From an uncultured Actinomycetes bacterium (GTDB lineage: Bacteria > Actinomycetota > Thermoleophilia > RBG-16-64-13), in assembly GCA_937148845.1 (NCBI GenBank), contig CAKZRW010000122.1, forward strand, positions 1 to 49,067: DNA of 49,067 nucleotides, given 5' to 3'. How positions within the stretch are numbered: position 1 is the stretch's first letter; every line of letters starts with the position of its first letter. Positions 33,408 through 42,282 of this stretch are shown here, piece after piece. The notes beneath the pieces are model-generated. The model searched no databases and had not been told where the DNA came from. It worked only from the letters and a program-made list of their open reading frames with translations. Made by a program: the position numbers and the translations under genes.

Positions 33408-35154
33408 CAACGGCCTCGTCGGGATAGATCTCAGCCAAACGAGCCAGGGCCACTTTCACTTGTTTGGTCTTGGCCTCGGTGGAGGTAGCCAACTCGATGA
33501 CCGTGGCCGCCTCTCTCGCCATGAACTCCTCTGCCTGTGAAGCTATGCTTTCGACGGAGCGCTTGGCTGCCTCATTCCACTGGACTGCCAGCCGGGTGAG
33601 GTTCTTCTCCACTTCCCAAGGCAACTGGGACCGAAGCCTTCGGTAGATCAGACGCCGGAAGAGCGGCATGGGCACGAGGAACCACACCAGATCGAGCGGG
33701 ATGTCGAAAGTCTTGTCGATCCGGACGTCCGGCGCAATCGGCGGTTCGATCTCGGCCTGGAAGGTGGCGCCCGAAAACCGCACCCCCAGAGCCGTTTCGA
33801 TGGCAAGAGCCAGTCGGTCTTGAAAACCGCGCACAGCCCGCTTGAAATGGCTCTCTGCCTCGGTGAGCACAGGGGCGAGGAATTTCTCGCCCCGAGGAAT
33901 CACCGCGGTCATCTCCCGTCGCAGCGTAACGTCGGCCCACTCTTGGAAAGCGGCCGAGGTCTTGCCTAGATGTCCCCGCCACGTCCGGGAAGATCGGTCG
34001 AAGTCTTCGCGTACTGAGGCAAGGACCGCAGGGAGCAGGCTCAGATACCCTTCCACTAACTTGTCATGGGCCCGTCTTAGCAGATCTCTGGCCAGCACGC
34101 GAATGGCGCGGCCTACCTGATCCAGATTGCCTTGTTCCCGCCGTGTCAGCTCAAGCAGCTCGGCCCGGGCGCTGTCGCTTACCTCAGCGGCAGTCTGAGC
34201 CAAGGCCAGGTACTCCCTGCACTCCCTGACCAGGGTACGAAGCTTGTGGCTGAGGATCTCCTCCAGCCGTTCCCGGTGATGACTGACTACCCGTTCGAGC
34301 AGGTATGCCCGCAGACGTTCCCGCTGGGCTTCGAACCCGGGGCGGGTGGAATAGGGGAAGATGGGCGTCTCATGACCAAGTCTCGTCTTCACTTGGCTAG
34401 CGATGAAAGCTTCCACCGCCTTCACCTGCTCCTCCCCCACCTGGTCGATCTTGGTAAGAAGGATGATCACTTCCGGCGTGTAGCGAAGAACGTCCCGCAA
34501 CAGCCGGAGATCGCTTTCGGCAAGCGGGGGATCGACGGTCAAAGCGACTACCGCGGCTCCGATGTCGGGCAGCCAGTTCAAGGAGGTCTTAGTGGTCTCG
34601 GAAAAGATACTGCCGAGGCCGGGTGTATCCACAAAGCGCACCGTTCGGAACGGCTCCAGAGACGAGAGCTCGATCAGCACGACCGCTACCTGCTTGACAT
34701 TCTCAGGGTTGTTCTTCTCAGTCACATAATCGGGGAGATCCTCGAAACCGATGTCCTCTTCGCGCCCATCACCGAAGCGGACCACCACACGATCCTCGGG
34801 GCCATACGCCAATTCGGTGATGACCGAGGTGGCGGGAAGGACATCGACCGGCAGCACCTCCCGTCCTACCATCTGGTTAAGAAACGAGCTCTTACCTGCC
34901 TTGAAGCGGCCTACCACTGCCACGTTGACTGCCCGCTCCTCGGGCAAAGCCCGCTCGATGGCCCGGACCTGGGGGTTGAGGGAATCGAGGCGAAACTCGG
35001 CCTGGATCTCCTTGACCACCGCGAGACCACGCTCAAGAAAAGCCCTACCGGCAGTGACCACAGGGATAGTCCGAGTGGGGAGTTCGTGGGTTGTCGCGGT
35101 CTCCTGTGGCACCTCGGCGGCACCTTGCCCTATCTCTCGATCAGCTGACGCCAT
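33400..35154 (-). CDS. dynamin-family GTPase (bacterial dynamin-like protein)
   Basis: 584 residues. GTPase motifs: G1 VVGRFKAGKSSFLNQMVG, G2 around LPATSV, G3 VDTPGLGS and G4 LLTKIDQVG. The GTPase domain is followed by a long helical stalk (about 290-440) and, near residues 480-515, a hydrophobic segment (FDIPLDLVWFLVPMPLFRR) that could be a membrane paddle. This architecture fits bacterial dynamin-like proteins that shape or stabilise membranes, including the tandem forms involved in envelope stress or sporulative division. Here only one copy is present. The ATG at 35154 follows GGAGGT. No partner gene (for example a second DLP) is adjacent. Confidence 0.85.
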   Translation of the reverse strand: MASADREIGQGAAEVPQETATTHELPTRTIPVVTAGRAFLERGLAVVKEIQAEFRLDSLNPQVRAIERALPEERAVNVAVVGRFKAGKSSFLNQMVGREVLPVDVLPATSVITELAYGPEDRVVVRFGDGREEDIGFEDLPDYVTEKNNPENVKQVAVVLIELSSLEPFRTVRFVDTPGLGSIFSETTKTSLNWLPDIGAAVVALTVDPPLAESDLRLLRDVLRYTPEVIILLTKIDQVGEEQVKAVEAFIASQVKTRLGHETPIFPYSTRPGFEAQRERLRAYLLERVVSHHRERLEEILSHKLRTLVRECREYLALAQTAAEVSDSARAELLELTRREQGNLDQVGRAIRVLARDLLRRAHDKLVEGYLSLLPAVLASVREDFDRSSRTWRGHLGKTSAAFQEWADVTLRREMTAVIPRGEKFLAPVLTEAESHFKRAVRGFQDRLALAIETALGVRFSGATFQAEIEPPIAPDVRIDKTFDIPLDLVWFLVPMPLFRRLIYRRLRSQLPWEVEKNLTRLAVQWNEAAKRSVESIASQAEEFMAREAATVIELATSTEAKTKQVKVALARLAEIYPDEAVAR

Positions 35155-35387
35155 ACGACCTCCATTGCCTCCTGTCGCTTAAGGCTGGTAGGCGTCATCA
35201 GCGGCCAGGGCCGCGGTAGAGGCGGATGCCATCGCCGCCGGCATTATACCAGGGTCAGCCGACGAGCCGGCTCCTCGTCCTGCCACCGGCCTCGCCCCTC
35301 ACACGCGCAGCTCCCCTAGGCGTCGCGGTAGTGGACCACGGTTCTAGGCAGAGCAAGGGGAATGCCCCGAATCCTCGGGCTTCGGGC

Positions 35388-35822
35388 TTAATCTTGGAGC
35401 AACCCGCACAGTTTCCAGATGGCACGATGGAAGCGGTGGATCGATTGCACGGGTTGGGCATACATGAGAACGCAGGCGCCGTGCACCACCGGAACGCCGG
35501 CCTTCTCGCAGAGAGCGATTGCCTCCTTCGAATCACAACCCGACTGCAGCCACAGTCGAGGGATGCCAGCCTCGAGGGCTTCGCTGACAGCAGCCGCGCA
35601 TTCACTCTTGGGGACTGCGATGATGGCACCTTCGACCCTATCCTTGACACTGCTAATCGTTGGGTCCGACTCCCCGGCTTTGAGGTACACCACTGAAACC
35701 TCATAGCCTTTCGGTCCCAACTCCTTTGTCATGTCGCCCAAGACCGGCGTCTGGGCGGATAGTCTCACCAAGGCGAGCTTCTTGTGGCTGAGAAAATCTG
35801 TGGTCGTCATGCTGGTGGCCAT
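35388..35822 (-). CDS. CoA-binding-domain protein (YccU-like)
   Basis: 144 residues, a single Rossmann-like CoA-binding domain (CoA_binding_2). Visible parts are the first strand and helix (KLALVRLSAQTPVLGDMTKE), the VYLKAGE strand, VEGAIIAVPKSECAAAVSEA and the C-terminal IPRLWLQSGCDSKEAIALCE ... VVHGACVLMYAQP, which follows the typical W-Q-G / N-R-C-hx pattern. The Cys in HGACVLMY matches the family's 'CxM' position. The function is unknown; it probably binds CoA or an acyl-CoA. Start ATG at 35822; a second ATG at 35810 (MTTTDFL) is possible. AAAGGGG lies about eight bases upstream. Confidence 0.8.
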   Translation of the reverse strand: MATSMTTTDFLSHKKLALVRLSAQTPVLGDMTKELGPKGYEVSVVYLKAGESDPTISSVKDRVEGAIIAVPKSECAAAVSEALEAGIPRLWLQSGCDSKEAIALCEKAGVPVVHGACVLMYAQPVQSIHRFHRAIWKLCGLLQD

Positions 35823-36097
35823 GTGAGAGACCCCTTTCCGATTACGTGCCCTGCGCGGACCTGAGGGAGACTAGCACAGAACCGGTGAGACGACGCTTCC
35901 TTGCCGCGTGCTCTGCTTGGGAACCGTTTGGCGCGAAAGGGGTCGCACCCAAGAGTGTCCGCCACCCGCCCCTATTGGTGTAATCTTTCTCCGGCGATGA
36001 GGCTCGCCTTTTGCCGCGCCCTCGGCGCTGATAGCTTCTACCGGTAGTAGTCTCTCTTCTCCCGCCGCTTGTGGGCAGGAAGGAACTTAGTCGGAGC

Positions 36098-37111
36098 ATG
36101 GAACGAGGCTTTCGGCACACGGAGGGTCAGCCCTTGTTTGCTGGCAGACAGAAACCCCACGTCCCGGACAACCCGAGCCCGCCCCGCGCAGTCGCCCTGC
36201 AGACGCTCCGCAGAACGGCCATACTCGTCCTTGCAGCCTTGGTACTGGTTGTCGGCATCACCCTGGGGAGCAGTCGTTCCGCAGCCCGTGTTGGCGGTGC
36301 TGGCGGACCGGTGGCGATACCTGATCTTACCGGCGACCTGTTTGTGATTGTCTCTGCGTTCTTGGTGGTAGCGGTGGCTGGGCTGGTCTACATCCTGTGG
36401 GGTGGAATCCGCCTGCACCGCCGAGGACCAGAGTTGGTGAGGGAGCTTCCTCCTGTACCGTGGACGGCGCACCTGGTAGGCGGGTTGTTGGCGGCCTCGC
36501 TTCTTGGTGGCATCATCGCGGCATTAGTACTGGCTGCCCGCAACAGGGGTAACAGTGGTACCGAGTCCTTGCCACCTCCGGGCCCGACCGTGAGTGTTCC
36601 CGATTCTGACTTTGCGAGCTCCTACGGGACGCCCTCTTTCACGGTGCACTGGTGGATCCTCCTCGGGGTCGCGGCCATCCTGGCAGGGAGTGGAGCCTGG
36701 CTTTACGTCCGACACCGGCGCCGTATCCAGGGGCGACAGACAGGCGAATGGCTACAAGACCGCGCCCAGGCCCGTTCGCTCCGCCGACCCCTGGAGAAGG
36801 TGGTCAGGATCTCCCTGGAGGAGATAGCGCGCGATGCTGATCCCCGTCGCGCGATCATCCGCGCCTACCTGCGCATGAGCCAGCTCCTGGCAGAACACGG
36901 TCTGAGCCGGCAGCCTCACGAAGCCCCGCTCGAGTATCTGGAGCGCGCGCTGCGGGAGGTGCCGCTCAGCCGCGCAGCGGCTGAGCGGCTCACCGACCTC
37001 TTCCTCCGGGCCCGCTTCCGCCCCCACCCGGTCGACTCCCTGCTCAAGGCAGAGGCCGTCGCCGCGCTGACCGCGGTTGAGAACGAGCTCCAAGCAGCCG
37101 AAGCACCATGA
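36098..37111 (+). CDS. DUF4129-domain membrane protein
   Basis: 337 residues with four predicted membrane helices: about 37-58, 80-102, 128-150 and 190-207. A cytoplasmic C-terminal DUF4129 domain follows, with DPRRAIIRAYLRMSQLLAEH, HEAPLEYLERAL and LTDLFLRARFRPHPV. DUF4129 proteins accompany MoxR ATPases and DUF58 proteins, usually with a transglutaminase. The ATG at 36098 is preferred; the frame extends to a GTG at 36071 that lacks a ribosome site, while AGGAAGGA lies about 13 bases before 36098. The stop overlaps the next start (ATGA), as in all junctions of this operon. Confidence 0.8.
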   Translation: MERGFRHTEGQPLFAGRQKPHVPDNPSPPRAVALQTLRRTAILVLAALVLVVGITLGSSRSAARVGGAGGPVAIPDLTGDLFVIVSAFLVVAVAGLVYILWGGIRLHRRGPELVRELPPVPWTAHLVGGLLAASLLGGIIAALVLAARNRGNSGTESLPPPGPTVSVPDSDFASSYGTPSFTVHWWILLGVAAILAGSGAWLYVRHRRRIQGRQTGEWLQDRAQARSLRRPLEKVVRISLEEIARDADPRRAIIRAYLRMSQLLAEHGLSRQPHEAPLEYLERALREVPLSRAAAERLTDLFLRARFRPHPVDSLLKAEAVAALTAVENELQAAEAP

Positions 37112-37662
37112 AACTACCCGGCGGTACCGCCAACATGAAGACCATCTGGCGCCCCGGCCTCCTCAAACTTGTCGCTGCCCTCATCGTTGCTGGAGCGGCT
37201 CTAGCCGCAGCCCTCGTCTTCCAGGAGCAGACGAAAAGCCTGACATTGGTCATCTACCTCTTCCTCGTGGGGGGTGCGACGATCATCCTTGTGCTTTCCC
37301 GCTTGGCTCGGGTGCTTCCGGCGGCACGGGAGCTCGGGCGTCTGTTGCCTGGCACTGCTCGCAAGCTCGACGAGGTCGAGCAGTTCCGCCTGATCGCCCG
37401 GCACCTCACTCTCTCTTCCTCCAGCGAGCTCGACTTGCACCACCACCTCCGTCCCTTGGTTCGTGAGATAGCGGCCAGCAGGCTGGCCCGTCACCACGGC
37501 GTAAGCCTAGACCGCGAGCCCGCACAGGCCCAAGCGATCATCGGCAACGGGCAGCTTTGGGCCCTGGTACGACCGGACCGCGAGCCTCCCGAGGACCGCC
37601 AAGCTCGTGGCTGGTCGAAAGCAGAACTGGAGCAACTACTGCAGGAATTGGAGGAACTGTGA
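37108..37662 (+). CDS. two-helix membrane protein of the MoxR/DUF58 operon
   Basis: 184 residues. A short basic N-terminus is followed by two membrane helices (about 18-38 and 46-66) and a cytoplasmic, charged part rich in Leu, Arg and Glu with a helical C-terminus (SKAELEQLLQELEEL). I do not recognise a named family, but a small two-helix protein at this position is a regular part of actinobacterial MoxR-DUF58-DUF4129 clusters. It overlaps the DUF4129 gene by four bases (ATGA) and the MoxR gene by four (GTGA), so tight translational coupling is expected. The segment HLTLSSSSELDLHHHLRP is a possible regulatory or binding loop. Confidence 0.65.
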   Translation: MKLPGGTANMKTIWRPGLLKLVAALIVAGAALAAALVFQEQTKSLTLVIYLFLVGGATIILVLSRLARVLPAARELGRLLPGTARKLDEVEQFRLIARHLTLSSSSELDLHHHLRPLVREIAASRLARHHGVSLDREPAQAQAIIGNGQLWALVRPDREPPEDRQARGWSKAELEQLLQELEEL

Positions 37663-38714
37663 GCCAGTCGCCTGAGCCCACCGGGCAACCGCCAGGACCC
37701 CCTAGCGAAGCGCCTGGAGGCCCCACCCAGCCGCTCCGCGTAGACCAGGTCGCTCATCTGGGCGAGGCCATGCTTGCCGAGATCGAACGAGCCGTGGTCG
37801 GGAAGCGTCCGGCGTTGGAGCTGGTACTCCTGGGTCTGCTTGCCAACGGACACGTGCTCATCGAAGATCTTCCGGGCCTCGCCAAGACCCTGATCGCTCG
37901 TTCCTTCGCCCAGGTTAGCTCGCTTGAGTTCGGGCGCATCCAGTTCACGCCGGACCTTCTCCCCTCGGACGTCACCGGAGCCTCCCTCTACAACCAGAAG
38001 ACCGGCGAGTTCGAGTTCCGGCCTGGACCCGTGTTCACCAACCTGCTCCTCGCTGATGAGATCAACCGGGCTACACCCAAGACTCAGGCCGCCTTGCTGG
38101 AGGCTATGCAAGAGCGGCAGGTGACGACCGAGGGAGAGACCCGACGGCTGGAGCCCCCCTTCCTCGTTCTAGCCACCCAAAACCCCATTGAGTACGAAGG
38201 GACTTATCCTCTTCCCGAAGCTCAACTCGACCGCTTCTTGCTGAGGATATCTGTAGGTTATCCCGAGCGAGAGCACGAGTCCGAGCTATTGCGACGGCGG
38301 GGCGAGCGTAAGCAGGAGCGGATCGAGCTCGAACCGGTAGTAGACGCTTCCACTCTGCTGGCCATGCAACGAGCGGTCGAGGAGGTGCACGTAGCTGAGA
38401 GCGTCAGACTCTATATGGTCGATCTGGTGCGAGCGACGCGCCAGAGTCGTAAGGTCCAGGTAGGCGCCAGTCCCCGGGGCTCCCTGGCTCTCTTCACCCT
38501 GGGGCGGGCCCGGGCAGCGCTTCACGGTCGCGATTTCGTCACGCCCGATGATGTGAAGGCTGTGGCGATCCCGGCTCTAGCTCATCGCCTGACTCTACGG
38601 CCCGAACTCTGGGTGCAACGGGTGAGCTCCGCTGACGTGGTGCGGGAAGTCCTTGAGTCCGTACCCACGCCACCGCCCGAAGAGGCGGAGCCGGGGCTTT
38701 GGACCAGGCAATGA
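37659..38714 (+). CDS. MoxR-family AAA+ ATPase
   Basis: 351 residues. A Pro/Gln-rich N-terminus (1-27) is followed by the AAA+ core: Walker A IEDLPGLAKTLIA (about 68-80), GRIQFTPDLLPSDVTG, Walker B LLLADEINRATPK (about 129-141), and sensor 1 ATQNPIEYEGTYPLPEAQLD. A C-terminal lid follows, with SPRGSLALF and VTPDDVKAVAIPALAHRL. These are the signatures of MoxR ATPases, chaperone-like proteins that activate or load cofactors into exported or membrane-linked partners, typically through the neighbouring DUF58/VWA protein. GTG start at 37659, with GGAGG four bases upstream. It is the middle gene of the coupled operon. Confidence 0.93.
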   Translation: MSQSPEPTGQPPGPPSEAPGGPTQPLRVDQVAHLGEAMLAEIERAVVGKRPALELVLLGLLANGHVLIEDLPGLAKTLIARSFAQVSSLEFGRIQFTPDLLPSDVTGASLYNQKTGEFEFRPGPVFTNLLLADEINRATPKTQAALLEAMQERQVTTEGETRRLEPPFLVLATQNPIEYEGTYPLPEAQLDRFLLRISVGYPEREHESELLRRRGERKQERIELEPVVDASTLLAMQRAVEEVHVAESVRLYMVDLVRATRQSRKVQVGASPRGSLALFTLGRARAALHGRDFVTPDDVKAVAIPALAHRLTLRPELWVQRVSSADVVREVLESVPTPPPEEAEPGLWTRQ

Positions 38715-39988
38715 AACGTTCCCCCAAGCTCCTCCTTTACGCTGGTTTCGCCGCCACTACCTTCTTGTTGGCCTTGGTGTTCGGCCGCTCCGAGATCGTG
38801 GCTCTGGGGGCTCCTTTCCTCCTGCTCCTGGTCATCGGTCTCTCGCTGGGAGAGCCGGCCAAGGTGCAAGCAGGGCTTCGCCTGGAGCAGGGACAAGCGC
38901 TAGAGGGTGACCAGGTGGCGGCAGAGCTCAGGCTCACCGCGACTGGATGCGCTCCCCGCAATGCGGCCGTCCACGTCGTGTTGCTGCTTCCTGAAGGTCT
39001 GCGAGAAGCTTCAGGCAAGGACAGAGTCCTGCTGAGTCTGCGAGAGGGGCAGGAACACCGTCTGACCTTGCAGCTGGACTGCCGCCGCTGGGGCGCCTAT
39101 CGGCTGGGCGACTTGGTGCTACGCGCGGAAGATTGGGCAGGTCTGCGCTCGCGCGACCTGACCGTGGACGGGCAGGAGTGGCTCAAGGTCTATCCCCGGA
39201 GTGACAAGCTCAAGGCCCTGATCGCTCCGCAAAAGACGCAACCTTTCGCTGGTAACCGCACCGGCCGCTCCGCCGGCGAGGGCATCGAGTTCGCCGGCCT
39301 GCGACCCTACGTACCCGGGGATCGTCTGCGCCGTATCAACTGGCGAGCAAGCGCCGGCCGGAAGACTCTGGTGGTGAACCAGCAGCACCCCGAGCAGAAC
39401 GCCGACGTCATCATCTTCCTCGACAGCTTCGCCGAGGCGCGGGGTCACGAGCAGGGCACGCTTGACATGACCGTGAGAGGAGCGGCTTCGCTGGCCGAGC
39501 AATACCTTGCCCAGCGGGACCGGGTGGGCCTGGTCAGTTTCGGAGCGTTGGTGCGGTGGCTGTCACCAGCCAGCGGTCGCCGCCGTTTCTACCACATCAT
39601 CGAGGCTTTGCTGGAGACCGAGGTGGCTCTGTCGTTCGCTTGGAAGGGCATCGAAGTGCTGCCGCGGGGCAGCCTGCCCCCGCAAGCCTTGGTCATAGCC
39701 TTGACTCCGTTGCTCGACGAGCGGAGTGTGGGGGCACTCCTTGATCTCCGTCGGCGAGGCTTCGATCTGGTGGTGATAGACGTGTCTCCGCTGACCTTCG
39801 TCGCAGAGCGCAGAGGGGCCGCTTCTTCGCTGGCCCTTCGTCTTTGGAAACTCTGGCGGGAAGCTCTCCGCTATCGATTCGAAGAGCTGGGCGTCCCCGT
39901 GGTGGAGTGGGACGGCCAAGTCCCGCTAGCGACCGTGGTCGAGGAGGTGAAGGGGCTACGTCGCTCCGTGCGTTACCTGTCCGCCTAG
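38711..39988 (+). CDS. DUF58-domain protein
   Basis: 425 residues. Two hydrophobic segments (about 9-27 and 31-48) anchor it, followed by a beta domain and the DUF58 signature GIEFAGLRPYVPGDRLRRIN with WRASAGRK after it. A VWA-like core with the modified metal-site stretch DVIIFLDSFAEARG and the partner helix region (SLAEQYLAQRDRVGLVSF) comes next. DUF58 proteins work with MoxR ATPases; the specific client is unknown. The ATG at 38711 overlaps the MoxR stop (ATGA); the frame to 38699 (MDQAM) is less likely. The gene's end is overlapped by a membrane-protein reading. Confidence 0.9.
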   Translation: MKRSPKLLLYAGFAATTFLLALVFGRSEIVALGAPFLLLLVIGLSLGEPAKVQAGLRLEQGQALEGDQVAAELRLTATGCAPRNAAVHVVLLLPEGLREASGKDRVLLSLREGQEHRLTLQLDCRRWGAYRLGDLVLRAEDWAGLRSRDLTVDGQEWLKVYPRSDKLKALIAPQKTQPFAGNRTGRSAGEGIEFAGLRPYVPGDRLRRINWRASAGRKTLVVNQQHPEQNADVIIFLDSFAEARGHEQGTLDMTVRGAASLAEQYLAQRDRVGLVSFGALVRWLSPASGRRRFYHIIEALLETEVALSFAWKGIEVLPRGSLPPQALVIALTPLLDERSVGALLDLRRRGFDLVVIDVSPLTFVAERRGAASSLALRLWKLWREALRYRFEELGVPVVEWDGQVPLATVVEEVKGLRRSVRYLSA

Positions 39989-40569
39989 TCACCGCTGCCG
40001 CCGCACTGGCGCTGGCAAGCGGCTTGGCCACCTACCCCGTCCTACAGGCGGGACTGGTCGCCCGAGCCGCCGCTCCGCTGGCCGCTGTCGGCCTCGTCTT
40101 CGTGCTGATTTCACTGTGGCGACACGGGCGACTGGCAGGCGCAGCCCTCTTCCTCTTGGCGGCCGAATACTTGGTGGTCCTCTTGACCGACCGCGTCAGT
40201 CCCTCCACAGTCATCGGATATGCGGCGGGCTTGCTCCTGTTGGCCGAGCTTCTCTTCATGGCTGCCGGGCTTCCCAGTTCTGGCTTTGTCGAGGGGGCGG
40301 TGGTCGCCGCCCGATTGGTCCGCTTGCTCGCCCTGGGTTCCGGAGCGACATTGGCCGCCGTGCTGGTGCTCGCCTTAGGACGGCAGCTGAGCCTGACGCC
40401 GGTGCGGGCCACACTGCTAGGAGTGCTGGCCACTGCCCTAGCCTGTGCGTTGCCGTGGCTGCTTGTAACCCGCGGTCGAGGTTATCGTGGCGGTGAGCGC
40501 CGGCCTCCGGGCCCGCCGGCGGGACGTCCCCCAGACGAAGAAGCCGCTAAGGTAGACGCGCCTAGGTGA
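39907..40569 (+). CDS. small membrane protein ending the MoxR/DUF58 operon
   Basis: About 220 residues with six or so predicted membrane helices (LVTAAAALALASGLATYPVL, LAAVGLVFVLISLWRHG, GAALFLLAAEYLVVLLTD, and so on) and a basic/Pro-rich tail (GERRPPGPPAGRPPDEEAA). The start is unclear: the frame runs back to 39844, the first supported start codon is a GTG at 39907, and the DUF58 stop is at 39988. The overlap may be real coupling, or translation may begin near 39950-40030 at a codon I cannot identify. Function unknown; position and co-direction suggest it is part of the MoxR system. No conserved acidic or metal motif is seen. Confidence 0.6.
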   Translation: MGRPSPASDRGRGGEGATSLRALPVRLVTAAAALALASGLATYPVLQAGLVARAAAPLAAVGLVFVLISLWRHGRLAGAALFLLAAEYLVVLLTDRVSPSTVIGYAAGLLLLAELLFMAAGLPSSGFVEGAVVAARLVRLLALGSGATLAAVLVLALGRQLSLTPVRATLLGVLATALACALPWLLVTRGRGYRGGERRPPGPPAGRPPDEEAAKVDAPR

Positions 40570-40671
40570 AGGGCTCGAACTCGAGAGAACAGACCCGACC
40601 GATTCGACCCTACGGTGGTGAGCACGAGACACTTGACCCCTGCGAAAGCGAGCTTGAGGCATCTGACCCCC

Positions 40672-41577
40672 ATGGGAGCAAGTACCGCACACATCACGAT
40701 CCTAGTCGACAACAAGGCGAGCGAAGGTCTGGCCGCTGAACACGGGCTCTCCCTGTGGATAGAGGCCGACGGGAAACGTGTTCTCTTCGACACCGGGCAA
40801 AGCGCGGCCTTTGCCGCCAACGCTCTAGCGCTCGGCGTTAAGCTGGCCACGGCCGACATCGTGGTCTTGAGCCACGGCCATTACGACCATACGGGCGGAC
40901 TCCCCCAGGTCTTCGGCGCCCGCTCGCCCGCGGTCGGTGGGCAACAGCCAGCCGCCTTCATAGGCGCCCCCCAATTGTACTGCCACCCCGGGGTTACCCG
41001 GCCCCGCTACGCGGTCCGCGAAGGCAAGGCCACCTCCATCGGCATGCCCGTAGCCTCACTCGGCGCCCTGGAACAGTTACCGGCCTCACAGGTGCGTTGG
41101 GTCCGGGAACCGGTCTGGCTGTCGCCGAATGTCGGATTGACAGGTCCCCTTCCCCGCCTTACCCCCTACGAAGACAGCGGGGGGCCTTTCTATCTCGACG
41201 CACACGGCAAACAACCGGACTCCATCGAGGACGATCTGGCCTTGTGGATCCTGACCGCCAAAGGCCTCATCCTCTGCTTGGGGTGCTGCCACGCCGGCTT
41301 AGTGAACACACTCCGCCATGTTCGGACCGTCACCACCGGCACCAGGCCGACGAACGGGTGGAGCGAGGCCAGGCAGATCCGGGCCGTGATCGGGGGACTT
41401 CATCTCGTGAACGCAACCCGCGAGCGTTTGGAGGGGACCATTGCAGAGCTCAAGCCCCTCAAGCCCGAACTCGTGGTGCCCTGCCACTGCACGGGAGAGG
41501 CAGCCGTAGCTCAGCTCAAGACGGCCCTGGGGGATATTGTGCAGGAGGGAGCCTCGGGGCTCACCTTTCACTTTTGA
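40672..41577 (+). CDS. MBL-fold metallohydrolase
   Basis: 301 residues, a metallo-beta-lactamase-fold protein. Metal ligands are His68, His70, Asp72 and His73 in VVLSHGHYDHTGGLPQV, with later ligands plausibly His in LGCCHAGLVNTL and in VVPCHCTGE. The N-terminus (ITILVDNKAS) and the HGHYDHTGGL sequence match the DHPPP-synthase-like/ComEC-independent branch that acts on small phosphorylated or lactone substrates; the substrate is unknown. Start ATG at 40672. The frame continues back to a GTG at 40615 through an imperfect 30-base duplication (40626-40685) that repeats the peptide RHLTP. Part of the four-gene run leading to LarA, with 36 bases to the next gene. Confidence 0.82.
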   Translation: MGASTAHITILVDNKASEGLAAEHGLSLWIEADGKRVLFDTGQSAAFAANALALGVKLATADIVVLSHGHYDHTGGLPQVFGARSPAVGGQQPAAFIGAPQLYCHPGVTRPRYAVREGKATSIGMPVASLGALEQLPASQVRWVREPVWLSPNVGLTGPLPRLTPYEDSGGPFYLDAHGKQPDSIEDDLALWILTAKGLILCLGCCHAGLVNTLRHVRTVTTGTRPTNGWSEARQIRAVIGGLHLVNATRERLEGTIAELKPLKPELVVPCHCTGEAAVAQLKTALGDIVQEGASGLTFHF

Positions 41578-41613
41578 GCAGCACTCATGGCAAACTGATA
41601 GTCAGCAGATTCT

Positions 41614-42000
41614 ATGGTGGTCAAATCCGGCAGGTTGTTTTTCAGGTGGAGCATGGTCAGTCCTCGCACAGAACCAGACACGGCGGAACCGCGCGAATCC
41701 TGGGTCCATGTCCTTATAGCCTTCGACTGGGAGGTCAAGCCCAACCTCTTGATTGTGGGCGCACGTTGGCTAGGAGAGTTCGTGTATATCGGTAAGTCGG
41801 GGGTTTATCCCGGCTCGCGGGTAGGCTGGCGCTTGCCCGAAAGCCTCTTTCTGCGGGGAGGACTTGTGGAGCTGGCTTTCAAGACCGTGGGCACGGCCGA
41901 CCTTGATCTTCGCCCTTGGGACGACATCGGCTGGACCTGGAGCGGGGTTTTCAACGCTACCACTCGTAGCGGCGTGCCTTACCTCGAAAAAGTGGGCTGA
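41614..42000 (+). CDS. hypothetical protein upstream of the LarA-type racemase
   Basis: 128 residues, unrecognised. It is Trp- and Gly-rich (WEVKPNLLIVGARWLGEFVY, PWDDIGWTWSGVFNATT), globular, without a signal peptide or membrane helix. Start ATG at 41614 has no clear ribosome site. A second ATG at 41653 (MVSPRTEPD) has GGTGGAG too close upstream, so the start is uncertain. It is separated by nine bases from the next small gene and seems to belong to the LarA operon. Confidence 0.55.
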   Translation: MVVKSGRLFFRWSMVSPRTEPDTAEPRESWVHVLIAFDWEVKPNLLIVGARWLGEFVYIGKSGVYPGSRVGWRLPESLFLRGGLVELAFKTVGTADLDLRPWDDIGWTWSGVFNATTRSGVPYLEKVG

Positions 42001-42009
42001 GGAGTCGAG

Positions 42010-42282
42010 GTGGCTCTGGTCGACCCTGACTCTTCGGCTGTCCTGGCTCACCTCGGTAGCCAAGTGCTCATCCATCTAGCGACTGCCTACCACCTCAACC
42101 CCGAGGCGGAGGTGTCGGGCGCGGAGTTGCAGCATCGGTTCGGTCTTGACGTCGATTCCGTGCGAACAGTCGCGGCCGCCCTAGCTGCGGAGGGCCTGGT
42201 GGAGTGGGACCCCTTGTTGACCAACGTGTGGTTACGTATCACCGACACAGGCCTGGCCGCGGCCGAGCACGCCCCTCAATGA
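42010..42282 (+). CDS. small winged-helix-like protein coupled to LarA
   Basis: 90 residues. The arrangement of helices and the LQHRFGLDVDSVRTVAAALA ... EGLVEWDPLLTNVWLRITD segment suggests a winged-helix fold: a recognition helix followed by the wing (VWLRITDTGLAAAEH). It resembles the small DUF-type wHTH proteins beside some enzymes. GTG start at 42010, five bases after GGAG. The stop overlaps the LarA start (ATGA), so the two are co-translated. It could be a regulator or a subunit; nothing in the sequence decides between these. Confidence 0.6.
   Translation: MALVDPDSSAVLAHLGSQVLIHLATAYHLNPEAEVSGAELQHRFGLDVDSVRTVAAALAAEGLVEWDPLLTNVWLRITDTGLAAAEHAPQ

Noticed and set aside
34132-35148. A 338-codon open frame on the plus strand
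   Set aside because: It is the complement of the dynamin-like GTPase, which has all G motifs and a ribosome site.
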